A DNA stretch of 64,000 nucleotides. Origin: an uncultured Isoptericola sp. (GTDB lineage: Bacteria > Actinomycetota > Actinomycetes > Actinomycetales > Cellulomonadaceae). Positions within the stretch are counted from its first letter, which is position 1; each line of letters begins with the position of its first letter. The stretch is from assembly GCA_947497265.1 (NCBI GenBank), contig CANMFP010000006.1, positions 62,001 to 126,000 of the forward strand, given 5' to 3'. Made by a program: the position numbers and the translations under genes. The notes below the pieces were generated by a model. That model saw nothing but the letters and a program-made list of their open reading frames with translations. It was not told the origin of the DNA and searched no databases. This document shows, piece by piece, positions 1-8,533 of the stretch.

Positions 1-27
1 GCGCTGCCGACGTGGCACCCTGGGGGA

Positions 28-261
28 GTGCGCTACTCAGACTTCTCCCAGCTCGTCGACGAGGTCTTCGGCCGGGCCCTCGGCCGCACGCTCGTCCGGG
101 AGCAGGTGCTGCCACGCCTCGGCGACCGGACGCCGGCCGAGGCGCTCGCCGCCGGCGTCGAGCCCCGGGACGTGTGGCACGCGCTCTGCGACGCGCTCGA
201 CGTGCCCGCGGACCGGCGCTGGGGCACCGACCGGAACCGGCAGGCGCCGCCGCCGCGCTGA
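28..261 (+). CDS. DUF3046 family protein
   Basis: Small 77-residue protein of the actinobacterial DUF3046 family, whose function is unknown. It begins MRYSDFSQLVDEVFG and contains the family-like stretch DVWHALCDALDVPADRRWGTD. The GTG start has a GGGGGA ribosome site directly before it. The gene lies immediately upstream of recA, the usual place for this family in actinobacteria. It ends 205 bases before the recA start, and that gap holds the recA promoters. Family assignment rests on sequence recall and on position. Confidence 0.8.
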   Translation: MRYSDFSQLVDEVFGRALGRTLVREQVLPRLGDRTPAEALAAGVEPRDVWHALCDALDVPADRRWGTDRNRQAPPPR

Positions 262-299
262 GGTGCCCCGCCGACACGCCGGTCTCCGACCCCGGGGAT

Positions 300-313
300 C
301 GAACACGCGTTCG
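300..313. promoter_or_regulatory. LexA (SOS) box upstream of recA
   Basis: CGAACACGCGTTCG is a perfect match to the actinobacterial LexA operator GAAC-N4-GTTC with flanking C and G. A plausible -10 (TAGAGT, 316-321) starts 3 bases after it, so bound LexA would block polymerase. This is the DNA-damage-inducible recA promoter. Confidence 0.9.
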
Positions 314-381
314 GGTAGAGTGTGACCACAGCAGGACGTCTGCGGCCCGTCGTCCACAGGCCGGCGGGTGGTGCGGATCGT

Positions 382-403
382 TGTCGGTGGCCCCGAGTAC
401 GGT
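382..403 (+). promoter_or_regulatory. PafBC-type (RecA-independent damage) promoter of recA
   Basis: TGTCGGTG at 382-389, 8 bases, then TACGGT at 398-403. This fits the RecA-NDp/PafBC promoter motif (TGTCRGTG-N8-TANNNT) known from mycobacterial DNA-repair genes. recA therefore appears to have two damage promoters, one LexA-controlled and one PafBC-type. Transcripts would start near 410, with the preferred ATG at 467 and an alternative in-frame ATG at 413. Confidence 0.8.
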
Positions 404-466
404 CGTCGCAACATGAACAGCAAGCCGAAGGCGCGCGGCCGCGCCCAGAACCCGAAGGTGACCAAC

Positions 467-1621
467 ATGCCAGCATCGGAAGACCGCGAGAAGGCTCTCG
501 AAGCCGCGCTCGCCCAGATCGACCGCAGCTTCGGCAAGGGCTCCGTCATGCGCCTGGGCCAGGAGGGGCGCGCCCCGGTCGAGGTCATCCCGACCGGGTC
601 GATCGCGCTCGACGTCGCGCTCGGCATCGGAGGACTGCCCCGCGGGCGTGTCGTCGAGGTCTACGGCCCGGAGTCCTCCGGCAAGACGACCATCGCGCTG
701 CACGCGGTGGCCAACGCCCAGCGGAACGGCGGCATCGCGGCGTTCGTGGACGCCGAGCACGCCCTGGACCCGGACTATGCGAAGAAGCTCGGCGTCGACA
801 CCGACGCGCTGCTCGTCTCGCAGCCGGACACCGGTGAGCAGGCCCTGGAGATCACGGACATGCTCATCCGGTCGGGCGCCATCGACATCATCGTGATCGA
901 CTCCGTCGCGGCCCTCGTGCCCAAGGCGGAGATCGAGGGCGAGATGGGCGACAGTCACGTGGGCCTGCAGGCGCGGCTCATGTCGCAGGCGCTGCGCAAG
1001 ATCTCCGGCGCCCTGAGCTCCTCGGGCACCACGGCGATCTTCATCAACCAGCTCCGCGAGAAGATCGGAGTCTTCTTCGGCTCCCCTGAGACGACCACGG
1101 GTGGCAAGGCGCTGAAGTTCTACGCCTCGGTGCGCATGGACATCCGCCGGATCGAGACCCTCAAGGAGGGGACCGACGCGGTCGGCAACCGCACGCGGGT
1201 CAAGGTCGTCAAGAACAAGATGGCGCCGCCGTTCAAGCAGGCCGAGTTCGACATCCTCTACGGCGTCGGGATCTCCCGCGAGGGTGGCCTGATCGACATG
1301 GGCGTGGAGCACGGGTTCGTGCGCAAGTCCGGGTCCTGGTTCACCTACGACGGGGACCAGCTCGGGCAGGGCAAGGAGAACGCCCGCGCCTTCCTGCGCG
1401 ACAACCCCGACCTGGCCAACGAGCTCGAGAAGCGGATCAAGGAGAAGCTCGGCGTCGGTGCTGCGGTCGACGCCCCCGCCGAGGGTGACGGCACGGAGCC
1501 GGTGACCGACGCTGCGGCGTCGACGGCCTCGGTGGCGAGCCCGGACGACGGCAAGACGCCGGCGAAGGCCAAGGCGGCGACCCGGTCGGCCGCGGCCAAG
1601 GCGAAGAAGGCGCCGTTCTGA
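467..1621 (+). CDS. recA: RecA recombinase
   Basis: DNA strand-exchange ATPase and co-protease for LexA. The 384-residue protein begins [20 protein letters not shown]. Walker [10 protein letters not shown] is at about residues 67-75. Also visible are the Walker B strand [13 protein letters not shown], loop region [24 protein letters not shown] and the INQLREKIG motif. The C-terminus is an Ala/Lys/Thr-rich tail ending KAKKAPF, typical of actinobacterial RecA. The ATG at 467 is chosen because family members begin here and AAGGTG lies about 8 bases upstream; in-frame ATG 413 would add 18 residues. recX follows after 13 bases. Two damage-responsive promoters lie upstream. Confidence 0.98.
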   Translation: MPASEDREKALEAALAQIDRSFGKGSVMRLGQEGRAPVEVIPTGSIALDVALGIGGLPRGRVVEVYGPESSGKTTIALHAVANAQRNGGIAAFVDAEHALDPDYAKKLGVDTDALLVSQPDTGEQALEITDMLIRSGAIDIIVIDSVAALVPKAEIEGEMGDSHVGLQARLMSQALRKISGALSSSGTTAIFINQLREKIGVFFGSPETTTGGKALKFYASVRMDIRRIETLKEGTDAVGNRTRVKVVKNKMAPPFKQAEFDILYGVGISREGGLIDMGVEHGFVRKSGSWFTYDGDQLGQGKENARAFLRDNPDLANELEKRIKEKLGVGAAVDAPAEGDGTEPVTDAAASTASVASPDDGKTPAKAKAATRSAAAKAKKAPF

Positions 1622-1634
1622 CGGGCGCGCGCTG

Positions 1635-2237
1635 ATGGCCTGGGACCAGCGCCAGGGCGGTCGCGGCGAGGGGAAGCGTCGCGGCCGCCCGAACGTCGCG
1701 GAACGTCTCGACACGGGGGAGCTCTCTGTCGAGGAGGCGGTGGAGCTGGCCCGCGAGGCCGTGCTGCGGTCCCTCACGGCAGCACCCAAGAGCCGTGCCG
1801 AGCTCGAACGGTCGCTGACGCGCAAAGGGTTCCCCGAACATGTCGTGGACCCGGTGCTCGACCGGTTCGAGGAGGTCCGTCTCATCGACGACGTCGAGTA
1901 CGCCGAGATGATCGTCCGGACCCGTCACACCGAGAAGGGCCAGGCGCGGCGGGCGATCTCGGCGGAGCTGCACCGCCGCGGCGTCGACACCGAGACCGCC
2001 GCCGTGGCCCTCGAGCAGATCGACGCCGACGACGAGCGCGCAGCTGCCGCCGAGCTCGCCCGCAAGCACGTGGCGCGGACGCGCGGGCTCGACCGCGACA
2101 AGCGGGTCCGTCGGGCCGTCGGATCGCTCAGCCGCAAGGGCCACAACCCGTCGGTGGCGTTCGCCGCGGTGAAGGAGGCTCTCGCCGCCGAGGGGGATGA
2201 GCTCGACGAGCTCGACGACGTCTTCCTCGGCGACTGA
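1635..2237 (+). CDS. recX: RecX regulatory protein
   Basis: RecX modulates RecA filaments. The 200-residue protein has the helical three-domain RecX pattern: SRAELERSLTRKGFPEHVVDPVLDRFEEVRLIDDVEYAEMIV, then RRAISAELHRRGVD, then a third repeat with KRVRRAVGSLSRKGHNPSVAFAAVKEAL. It starts with ATG 13 bases after the recA stop, so it is cotranscribed with recA and shares its damage promoters. The N-terminal ~35 residues are basic and the C-terminus acidic, as in actinobacterial homologues. It ends about 20 bases from the convergent transporter operon. Confidence 0.93.
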   Translation: MAWDQRQGGRGEGKRRGRPNVAERLDTGELSVEEAVELAREAVLRSLTAAPKSRAELERSLTRKGFPEHVVDPVLDRFEEVRLIDDVEYAEMIVRTRHTEKGQARRAISAELHRRGVDTETAAVALEQIDADDERAAAAELARKHVARTRGLDRDKRVRRAVGSLSRKGHNPSVAFAAVKEALAAEGDELDELDDVFLGD

Positions 2238-2258
2238 CGGCAGCGGACGCGCGGACGC

Positions 2259-3215
2259 CTAGGACCAGCGTGTCGGGTGGTCCCGGTCGCCGGGGCCTGT
2301 ACCGGGGGCACCGGGGCCCTCGTCGAGGCGCGCAGCAGGGCCGGTGGCGACCGCGGTAGCTCCCGCTCCCACACCGGCGTCCAGCCCGGCGGCCATCGTC
2401 CCCGTCTTGCCCGACGTCCGCCGCAGCGTACGGCTGAGCCGCTCCGCCAGCTTCGACAGGCTGTAGTTGACGACGATGAAGAGGACGGCCGCCACCGTGA
2501 GCGCCTGCAGGATGTTGCCCTGGCCGGAACCGAGGCGACGTGCGTGCTGCAGGAGCTCGCTGTAGGAGATGATCGCGCCGAGCGCTGAGTCCTTGAGCAC
2601 CACGACCAGCTGCGAGACGAGCGCAGGCAGCATCGCCACCAGCGCCTGCGGCACCTCGACCGAGCGCAGCGACTGACCTCGGGTCAGGCCCACGGAGAGC
2701 GCTGCCTCCCGCTGCCCGCTCGGCAGACCGTGGACGCCGGAGCGCACCAGCTCGGCGACGACCGACCCGTTGTAGAGGACGAGCGCGATGACCACGCCCC
2801 AGAACGAGGAGTTCTCCACGCCTCCGTTGGCGAGCAGCAGCCAGAAGAACACCATCATGAGCAGCACCGGCACCGCGCGGAAGAACTCCACGATCGTGCC
2901 ACACACCGTGCGGACCAGGAGGTGTGACGACAGGCGGCCCACTCCGAAGAGGAGGCCGAAGACCATCGCACCGACGATCGCCAGCGCAGCGGCGCGCAGG
3001 GTCGCCAGGAACCCGGGCCAGTAGTAGTACGCCCACGCGTCGGCGTCGACGGCGTGCAGCCACAGTGTCGGGTCGAGCTGGCCCTTCTCGGCGAGCCGGA
3101 GCAGGACGAGGGCGATGACGCCGGCGACGATCACGGCGCCGACGAGGTTGCCGAGCAGGATGCGCCGACGGGCTCGCGGGCCCGGTGCGTCGAACAGGAC
3201 GGACTGGGCGTTCAT
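2259..3215 (-). CDS. gluD: Glutamate ABC transporter permease (GluD-like)
   Basis: Membrane permease of a polar amino acid uptake system, 318 residues. It starts MNAQSVLFDAPGPRARRRILLGN, has several hydrophobic segments and an inner-membrane-component EAA-type loop (REAALSVGLTRGQSLRSVEVPQAL). A long intervening N-terminal part before the core (HAVDADAWAYYYWPGFLATLRAAALAIVGAM) is typical of corynebacterial GluD. The reading frame stays open far upstream of this ATG through gluC, but the start is fixed by the ATGA overlap with the gluC stop. Last gene of gluABCD. Substrate (glutamate, possibly glutamine or aspartate) is inferred from family and gene order. Confidence 0.9.
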   Translation of the reverse strand: MNAQSVLFDAPGPRARRRILLGNLVGAVIVAGVIALVLLRLAEKGQLDPTLWLHAVDADAWAYYYWPGFLATLRAAALAIVGAMVFGLLFGVGRLSSHLLVRTVCGTIVEFFRAVPVLLMMVFFWLLLANGGVENSSFWGVVIALVLYNGSVVAELVRSGVHGLPSGQREAALSVGLTRGQSLRSVEVPQALVAMLPALVSQLVVVLKDSALGAIISYSELLQHARRLGSGQGNILQALTVAAVLFIVVNYSLSKLAERLSRTLRRTSGKTGTMAAGLDAGVGAGATAVATGPAARLDEGPGAPGTGPGDRDHPTRWS

Positions 3216-3889
3216 CGGGACACCGCCAGGCTCCTCGAGAGAGATGTGGTCAACAGCCCCACCGGCGTCACGAGGATCACGTACCCGATCGCGAAGGTGA
3301 AGAAGATCGCGTAGATGTAGTCGGACCGGAACTCGATCATCGTCTTCATCACCGATGACGTCTCCGTGGCGACCGAGGCTGCCGCCGCCACCGTCGTGTT
3401 CTTGATCAGCGCGATGAGGACGTTGCCCAGCGGCGCGATGGCGCCGCGGAAGGCCTGCGGGAGGATGACGAGCCAGGCCGCGGGGAGGAACGACAACCCG
3501 ATGGAGCGCGCCGCCTCGGCCTGGCCCACCGGCACCGTGTTCACCCCCGAGCGGATCGCCTCGCACACGAAGGCCGCGTGGTAGACGGACAGCCCGATGA
3601 CGGCGAGCCAGAAGAAGTTCGTGTTGAAGTCGGTCGAGAGCGACAGGTCGAGCTGACCCCAGGCGCCGAGCACCATGAAGACCATGATGATCGTCAGGGG
3701 CATGTTCCGGAACACCGTGACGTAGGTGGTGCCGGCCCACTGGAGGCTGCCGATCGGCGAGATGCGGAACAACGCCAGCACGGACCCCAGGGCGAGGGCC
3801 AGCAGAGCGGCCCAGAACGCGAGCTGGATGTTCACCCAGAACGCGCCGAGCACGTCGTACTCGCGGACGATGTCGAGGTACTCCTGCAC
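3212..3889 (-). CDS. gluC: Glutamate ABC transporter permease (GluC-like)
   Basis: Second membrane permease of the same importer, 225 residues: VQEYLDIVREYDVLGAFWVNIQLAFWAALLALALG, followed by HisM-type permease segments and the EAA loop EAARSIGLSFLPAAWLVILPQAFRGAI. The GTG start at 3889 has GAAGGAG about 9 bases upstream. An in-frame ORF extends 27 codons further but without family-like sequence. Its stop overlaps the gluD ATG by 4 bases. A long hairpin (3955-3993) separates it from gluB, which probably lowers permease expression relative to binding protein. Confidence 0.9.
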   Translation of the reverse strand: MQEYLDIVREYDVLGAFWVNIQLAFWAALLALALGSVLALFRISPIGSLQWAGTTYVTVFRNMPLTIIMVFMVLGAWGQLDLSLSTDFNTNFFWLAVIGLSVYHAAFVCEAIRSGVNTVPVGQAEAARSIGLSFLPAAWLVILPQAFRGAIAPLGNVLIALIKNTTVAAAASVATETSSVMKTMIEFRSDYIYAIFFTFAIGYVILVTPVGLLTTSLSRSLAVSR

Positions 3890-3954
3890 GCGGCAGTCGC
3901 TCCTTCGGAGGGTAGGTCGGTCGAGGGCAGTCGGTACGGCGTCGCCTGCCGGGT

Positions 3955-3993
3955 GGCCCGGGCCCGCCACGCTGAGCGTGGCGGGCCCGGGCC
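3955..3993 (-). terminator. Intercistronic hairpin between gluB and gluC
   Basis: Two perfectly complementary 19-base arms (3955-3973 and 3975-3993) around one central base. It lies just after the gluB stop in the sense of transcription, with no T-run. A GC-rich hairpin here would act as a partial terminator or 3'-end stabiliser, giving more binding protein than permease. Confidence 0.8.
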
Positions 3994-4008
3994 CCGGTCA
4001 GCGCTGCG

Positions 4009-4854
4009 TCACGCGTCGCAGGGCTCGTACTCCGGCGGGTTGAGGTCGGCGTTCGGGACGTACCCGGTGCCCTCGGTCGCGGCGTCGAGCGCCTCCTGCC
4101 AGGCGCCGTCGTCGACCATCTTGGTGATGGCCTCGTTGATGGCCTCGCACTGGTCGGACCCCTGCGGGATGCCGACGCCGTACAGCTCCTCGGAGAAGGT
4201 GTTGCCGACGACCTTCACCTGGCCGGCGTTGGACGGCTGCGCGCCCAGGCCCGCCAGGATGACGTCGTCGGTGGTGACCGCGTCGACCTGGCCTGCGACG
4301 AGGGCGGTCACGCACTCGGCGTAGCCCGGCTGCTCGAGCAGGTTGACGCCCTCGGAGTACTCGTCCTTGATCCGCTGGGCGGAGGTCGAACCGGTGACGG
4401 AGCACAGGTTCTTGCCGTCGAGGGTGTCCGGGCCGGTGATGTCCGTGTTGTCGGCGGCGACCAGGAGGTCCTGGCCGGCCACGAAGTACGGTCCGGCGAA
4501 GGAGACCTGCTCGCGCCGCTCGTCGGTGATCGAGTAGGTCGCGAAGATCATGTCGACCTGGCCGGTGGACAGCAGCGTCTCCCGCTGGGCGGACGGCGCC
4601 TCCGTCCAGGTGATCTGGTCCTCGGAGTAGCCGAGCTCGCCGGCCACGTACTTGGCGACCTCGACGTCGAAGCCGGAGGGCGTGTCACCCTCCATGAACC
4701 CGAGGCCCGGCTGGTCGAACTTGATGCCGATGGTGACCGATTCGCCGCCGCCCTCGGCCTCGCCGCCGCTCGAGCCTCCGTCGTCGGAGCAGGCGGCGAG
4801 CGTCAGCGCGGCGGTGGCCGCGAGCGCGATCGCCCCCGTGGTGCGTGTGCGCAT
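4009..4854 (-). CDS. gluB: Glutamate-binding lipoprotein (GluB-like)
   Basis: Extracellular solute-binding protein of the importer, 281 residues. The signal peptide MRTRTTGAIALAATAALTLAAC ends in a lipobox (LAAC, Cys22), so it is a lipoprotein anchored outside the membrane. A Gly/Ser/Glu linker leads into an SBP family 3 fold: VTIGIKFDQPGLGFMEG, GFDVEVAKYVAGELGY, FATYSITDERREQVSFAGPYF, and GVGIPQGSDQCEAINEAI. It lies 35 bases downstream of gluA and is followed by the strong hairpin. The amino acid specificity is inferred from similarity to corynebacterial GluB. Confidence 0.93.
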   Translation of the reverse strand: MRTRTTGAIALAATAALTLAACSDDGGSSGGEAEGGGESVTIGIKFDQPGLGFMEGDTPSGFDVEVAKYVAGELGYSEDQITWTEAPSAQRETLLSTGQVDMIFATYSITDERREQVSFAGPYFVAGQDLLVAADNTDITGPDTLDGKNLCSVTGSTSAQRIKDEYSEGVNLLEQPGYAECVTALVAGQVDAVTTDDVILAGLGAQPSNAGQVKVVGNTFSEELYGVGIPQGSDQCEAINEAITKMVDDGAWQEALDAATEGTGYVPNADLNPPEYEPCDA

Positions 4855-4889
4855 GGTGTTCCCTTCGTCGGTTGTGCAGGGTGGGGAAG

Positions 4890-5669
4890 TCAGTGGGTGA
4901 GGATCTTGGACAGGAAGTCCTTGGCGCGGTCGCTGCGCGGGTTCGTGAAGAACTCCTCGGGCGTGGCCTCTTCGACGATCTGCCCGTCGGCCATGAAGAC
5001 GACGCGGTCAGCGGCCTTGCGGGCGAACCCCATCTCGTGGGTCACGACGATCATCGTCATGCCCTCGTGCGCGAGCTGGACCATCGCGTCGAGCACCTCG
5101 TTGATCATCTCGGGGTCCAGGGCCGAGGTGGGCTCGTCGAAGAGCATGACCTTGGGGTGCATCGCGAGCGAGCGGGCGATGGCGACGCGCTGCTGCTGAC
5201 CGCCGGAGAGCTGGGCCGGCAGCTTGTCGGCCTGGTTCTTGACCCCGACGCGGTCGAGGAGCGCGAGACCCTCCTCGTCGGCCTTGGCCTTGGGGACCCG
5301 GCGCACCTTGCGCGGCCCGAGGGTGACGTTCTCGAGCACCGACTTGTGGGCGAACAGGTTGAACGCCTGGAACACCATGCCGACGTCGGCACGGAGGCGG
5401 GCGAGGTCGCGACCCTCGGCGGGCAGCGGCTCTCCGTCGATGCGGATGTCGCCGTCGTCGATCGTCTCCAACCGGTTGATCGCGCGGCACAGGGTGGACT
5501 TGCCCGAACCCGACGGGCCGATGACGACGAGCACCTCACCCTTGCGCACGGTCAGGTTGATGTCCTGCAGCACGTGCAGGTCACCGAAGTGCTTGTTGAC
5601 TCGCTCGAGCTCGACGAGCGGAGCACCCAGGTGCTCACCCGCTGCGCGAGCCGATCCGCTGCTATCCAT
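4890..5669 (-). CDS. gluA: Glutamate ABC transporter ATP-binding protein (GluA-like)
   Basis: Cytoplasmic ATPase of the importer, 259 residues: Walker [10 protein letters not shown] at 51-59, Q-loop [18 protein letters not shown], signature [17 protein letters not shown], Walker [15 protein letters not shown] and the switch His in VTHEMGFA. First gene of the gluABCD operon, divergent from miaB. The ATG is preceded by TAGGTT exactly 6 bases away, so transcription probably begins at the start codon. Confidence 0.95.
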   Translation of the reverse strand: MDSSGSARAAGEHLGAPLVELERVNKHFGDLHVLQDINLTVRKGEVLVVIGPSGSGKSTLCRAINRLETIDDGDIRIDGEPLPAEGRDLARLRADVGMVFQAFNLFAHKSVLENVTLGPRKVRRVPKAKADEEGLALLDRVGVKNQADKLPAQLSGGQQQRVAIARSLAMHPKVMLFDEPTSALDPEMINEVLDAMVQLAHEGMTMIVVTHEMGFARKAADRVVFMADGQIVEEATPEEFFTNPRSDRAKDFLSKILTH

Positions 5670-5675
5670 CCCATG

Positions 5676-5681
5676 AACCTA
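5676..5681 (-). promoter_or_regulatory. Leaderless -10 of gluA operon
   Basis: TAGGTT on the minus strand, 6 bases before the gluA ATG, with no Shine-Dalgarno sequence in between. Confidence 0.7.
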
Positions 5682-5755
5682 ACCAGTCGAAGTTTCGTTC
5701 ACCAGCATCGGGAGTCCTGCGTCGGCAACGAATCGGTAACGACGTCCGGGCGCCG

Positions 5756-5761
5756 TATCCT
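5756..5761 (+). promoter_or_regulatory. -10 of miaB
   Basis: TATCCT ends 8 bases before ATG 5770. There is no Shine-Dalgarno sequence, so the transcript is leaderless or nearly so. An in-frame GTG at 5764 would lie upstream of the expected transcription start. Confidence 0.6.
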
Positions 5762-5769
5762 GGGTGGCG

Positions 5770-7410
5770 ATGTCCACCACCATGCCTACACCGCACCACA
5801 CCGGCTCGCCCGTGCTCCCGGACCCCGGCGCCCGAACATACGTGGTCCGCACCCTCGGGTGCCAGATGAACGTGCACGACTCGGAGCACATGGCCGGCAT
5901 GCTCGAGCAGGCCGGATATTCCCGGGCGACAGCTGCCGACGACGCCGCGAGCAACGCCGACGTCGTCGTGATCAACACGTGCGCGGTGCGCGAGAACGCC
6001 GCGACCCGCCTGTACGGGAACCTCGGCCAGCTCGCGAGCCTCAAGGCTGCCCGGCCCGGCATGCAGATCGCCGTCGGAGGCTGTCTCGCCCAGAAGGATC
6101 GTGGCGAGATCGTGACGAAGGCGCCCTGGGTGGACGTCGTCTTCGGCACCCACAACCTCGACGCGCTGCCGGTGCTGCTGGAGCGCGCCCGGCACAACGA
6201 GTCCGCCCAGGTCGAGATCGCCGAGTCCCTGCAGGTCTTCCCGTCGACGCTGCCGACCCGGCGCGAGTCCGTGTACGCGGGCTGGGTCTCGATCTCCGTG
6301 GGCTGCAACAACACGTGCACCTTCTGCATCGTGCCGCACCTGCGCGGCAAGGAGCGCGACCGCCGCCCGGGCGAGGTCCTGGCCGAGGTCCAGGCGCTCG
6401 TCGACGCGGGTGCCGTCGAGGTGACCCTGCTCGGCCAGAACGTCAACAGCTACGGCGTCGAGTTCGGCGACCGGGGCGCGTTCGCCAAGCTGCTGCGCGC
6501 CTGCGGCGAGATCGACGGCCTGGAGCGGGTGCGGTTCACCTCCCCGCACCCGGCGGCGTTCACCGACGACGTGATCGAGGCGATGGCCGAGACGCCGAAC
6601 GTCATGCCGCAGCTCCACATGCCGTTGCAGTCCGGCTCCGACCGGGTCCTGCGGGCGATGCGTCGCAGCTACCGGTCGGAGAAGTTCCTCGGCATCCTCG
6701 ACCGGGTCCGTGCCGCGATGCCCGACGCCGCGATCACCACCGACATCATCGTGGGCTTCCCGGGCGAGACGGAGGAGGACTTCGCCGAGACGCTACGGGT
6801 CGTCGAGGCCTCGCGCTTCGGCTCGGCCTACATGTTCCAGTACTCGCCCCGCCCGGGCACCCCGGCCGCGACGATGGACGACCAGCTCCCCAAGGAGGTC
6901 GTCCAGGAGCGGTTCGAACGGCTCCTCGCCCTGCAGGAGCGCATCAGCGGCGAGGAGTCGGCCCGCCAGGTGGGCCGCACCCTCGAGGTGCTGGTCGCGG
7001 AGGGTTCGGGCAAGAAGGACGGCGCCACGCACCGCCTGAGCGGCCGGGCCCGTGACAACCGGCTGGTCCACCTCGCGCTGCCGGCGGGAACCGTGGCCGA
7101 CGGCGACACCCCGGCCGACCAGCCCGCCGGCCTCGACGACCCCCGCCTCGCCGACCCGGCCGAGCTCGACCCGCAGCTGCCGCGTCCTGGCGACATGGTG
7201 ACGGTCGAGGTCACGCGTGCCGCGCCGCACCACCTCATCGCGGACTCCGCCGTCGACGGCGGCACCTACGCCGTGCGCCGCACGCGGTCCGGTGACGCGT
7301 GGGTGCGGCGTGAGCGGGCGCGCCTCGGTGGCGGCGGGGACGAGCACTCGCACGGCGCCCCGGCGCCGGACGGACCCGTGGTGCTGGGCATGCCGACGCT
7401 GCGCGGCTGA
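5770..7410 (+). CDS. miaB: tRNA 2-methylthioadenosine synthase MiaB
   Basis: Radical-SAM methylthiotransferase that adds the 2-methylthio group to i6A37 of tRNA, acting after MiaA. It has the N-terminal UPF0004 domain with three cluster cysteines (TLGCQMN, INTCAVR, VGGCLAQ), the radical SAM motif CNNTCTFC, and a C-terminal TRAM-like region. The 546-residue length exceeds typical MiaB because of an insertion in the TRAM region ([31 protein letters not shown]) and a poorly conserved tail. The start at 5770 rather than GTG 5764 is chosen from the -10 position. miaA lies 2.4 kb downstream on the same strand. Confidence 0.95.
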   Translation: MSTTMPTPHHTGSPVLPDPGARTYVVRTLGCQMNVHDSEHMAGMLEQAGYSRATAADDAASNADVVVINTCAVRENAATRLYGNLGQLASLKAARPGMQIAVGGCLAQKDRGEIVTKAPWVDVVFGTHNLDALPVLLERARHNESAQVEIAESLQVFPSTLPTRRESVYAGWVSISVGCNNTCTFCIVPHLRGKERDRRPGEVLAEVQALVDAGAVEVTLLGQNVNSYGVEFGDRGAFAKLLRACGEIDGLERVRFTSPHPAAFTDDVIEAMAETPNVMPQLHMPLQSGSDRVLRAMRRSYRSEKFLGILDRVRAAMPDAAITTDIIVGFPGETEEDFAETLRVVEASRFGSAYMFQYSPRPGTPAATMDDQLPKEVVQERFERLLALQERISGEESARQVGRTLEVLVAEGSGKKDGATHRLSGRARDNRLVHLALPAGTVADGDTPADQPAGLDDPRLADPAELDPQLPRPGDMVTVEVTRAAPHHLIADSAVDGGTYAVRRTRSGDAWVRRERARLGGGGDEHSHGAPAPDGPVVLGMPTLRG

Positions 7411-7423
7411 GCGTCCCGAGCTG

Positions 7424-7936
7424 TCAGGAGGACGCGGACGGGTCCGTCAGCGGACCGACGCTGGAGAAGAACTGGGCGGCCGTGACCAGGCCGCAGGACA
7501 CGGTCTCCGCGAGCTGGGAGTCCGTCGCGCCGTGCTCCAGGTCGACCGAGACCTCGGTGTAGAGGGCCAGGCCGCCGCCTTCCGGGCGGGTGTAGACCTT
7601 CGGCCAGATGCGCTCGCGGTTCCAGTCGTTGCACGCCTGGAGGACGGCCGGGCGGGCGGACTCCGGCACCGTGCCGGCCCAGCGGCCGCGCACCTGGAGG
7701 ATCTCGGACTCCTCGCCCAGCAGGAGGAACCAGAAGCGGTTGCCGTCCCACGTGCCGGTGATGTCGCCGTCGTCGTCGGTGCGGAACCGGTAGCCGCGCC
7801 GGGCCAGGTCGTTGCCCACACGGGCCAGGGAGACAGGTGTCGGGAGCGAGGGGCGAGCGCCGCCCTGGCCGCCCCGGCCCCGCAGGCGGGCGGCCTGGAG
7901 GACGGCGTCCGTGGCACGTCGCAGGGGGCCGCTCAC
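7424..7936 (-). CDS. YbjN-domain protein (second of tandem pair)
   Basis: 170-residue protein of the YbjN / sensory-transduction-regulator-like fold. The core GYRFRTDDDGDITGTWDGNRFWFLLLGEESEILQVRGRW is followed by NDWNRERIWPKVYTRPEGGGLALYTEVSVDLEHGATDSQLAETVSCGL. This matches the neighbouring gene motif for motif, so the two are paralogues from a tandem duplication. The GTG start overlaps the stop of the upstream paralogue (GTGA), which overrides the longer in-frame ORF. Members resemble type III secretion chaperones in fold, and the role in actinobacteria is unknown. Convergent with miaB, 13 bases apart. Confidence 0.85.
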   Translation of the reverse strand: MSGPLRRATDAVLQAARLRGRGGQGGARPSLPTPVSLARVGNDLARRGYRFRTDDDGDITGTWDGNRFWFLLLGEESEILQVRGRWAGTVPESARPAVLQACNDWNRERIWPKVYTRPEGGGLALYTEVSVDLEHGATDSQLAETVSCGLVTAAQFFSSVGPLTDPSASS

Positions 7937-8499
7937 GGTGCGCTCCGCAGCGGGTCGCCGAAGACCTCGTCGAGGTGCTCGAAGAACATGGCCGACGTGG
8001 ACAGGCCGCACTGCAGGTGCTGGGCGAGCTGGTCGTCGTTCGCGCCGTGCTCGACGCTGACGGTGACCTCCGCGCAGACGACGATCGCGCCGTCGTCGCG
8101 CACGCGCGCGTACGTCTTGGGCCAGATGCGCTCGGCGTTCCACTCGTTGCAGATCTCGAGCACCTCGCCGAGCCGCTCGATGGTCGCCTCGCGGTGCCAC
8201 TGGCCGCGGACCTGGAGCACCTCGCCGTCCGGGCCCAGCGGCAGGAAGTAGAAGAGCCTGCCGTGCCACAGCCCGCCGAGGTCGCCGTCGGTGTCGACGA
8301 AGTAGGTGAACCCCGACTGGTCCAGCCATGCGCTGATGCGTTCGCGGGAGACCGGCCCGGGCACGGCTCCCACGGCGTCGCCGACCGGTCCGGCGAGCAG
8401 GACGTTCCGGACGTCGGCGCGGAACTGGTCCGGCTCACCGCCCTCGGAGACCGATGGCGCGGACGACCTCGCGGCCCGACGTGATCCGAAGAACCTCAC
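7933..8499 (-). CDS. YbjN-domain protein (first of tandem pair)
   Basis: 188-residue YbjN-type protein: SGFTYFVDTDGDLGGLWHGRLFYFLPLGPDGEVLQVRGQW, then NEWNAERIWPKTYARVRDDGAIVVCAEVTVSVEHGANDDQLAQHLQCGL. It has a longer, poorly conserved N-terminus than its downstream paralogue. GTG start with TAGCGT exactly 6 bases upstream and no ribosome site, so leaderless initiation is likely. Its promoter lies back to back with that of the divergent gene at 8534. Function unknown; the pair probably acts together because they are translationally coupled. Confidence 0.85.
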   Translation of the reverse strand: MRFFGSRRAARSSAPSVSEGGEPDQFRADVRNVLLAGPVGDAVGAVPGPVSRERISAWLDQSGFTYFVDTDGDLGGLWHGRLFYFLPLGPDGEVLQVRGQWHREATIERLGEVLEICNEWNAERIWPKTYARVRDDGAIVVCAEVTVSVEHGANDDQLAQHLQCGLSTSAMFFEHLDEVFGDPLRSAP

Positions 8500-8505
8500 A
8501 TGCCC

Positions 8506-8511
8506 ACGCTA
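8506..8511 (-). promoter_or_regulatory. Leaderless -10 of YbjN pair
   Basis: TAGCGT on the minus strand, 6 bases before the GTG at 8499. Its -35 region must lie inside the divergent gene. Confidence 0.65.
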
Positions 8512-8521
8512 CACGGCCCGG

Positions 8522-8527
8522 TACCGT
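8522..8527 (+). promoter_or_regulatory. Leaderless -10 of gene 8534
   Basis: TACCGT, 6 bases before the GTG at 8534. It faces away from the -10 at 8506-8511 within a 34-base intergenic region. Confidence 0.65.
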
Positions 8528-8533
8528 GGGACG

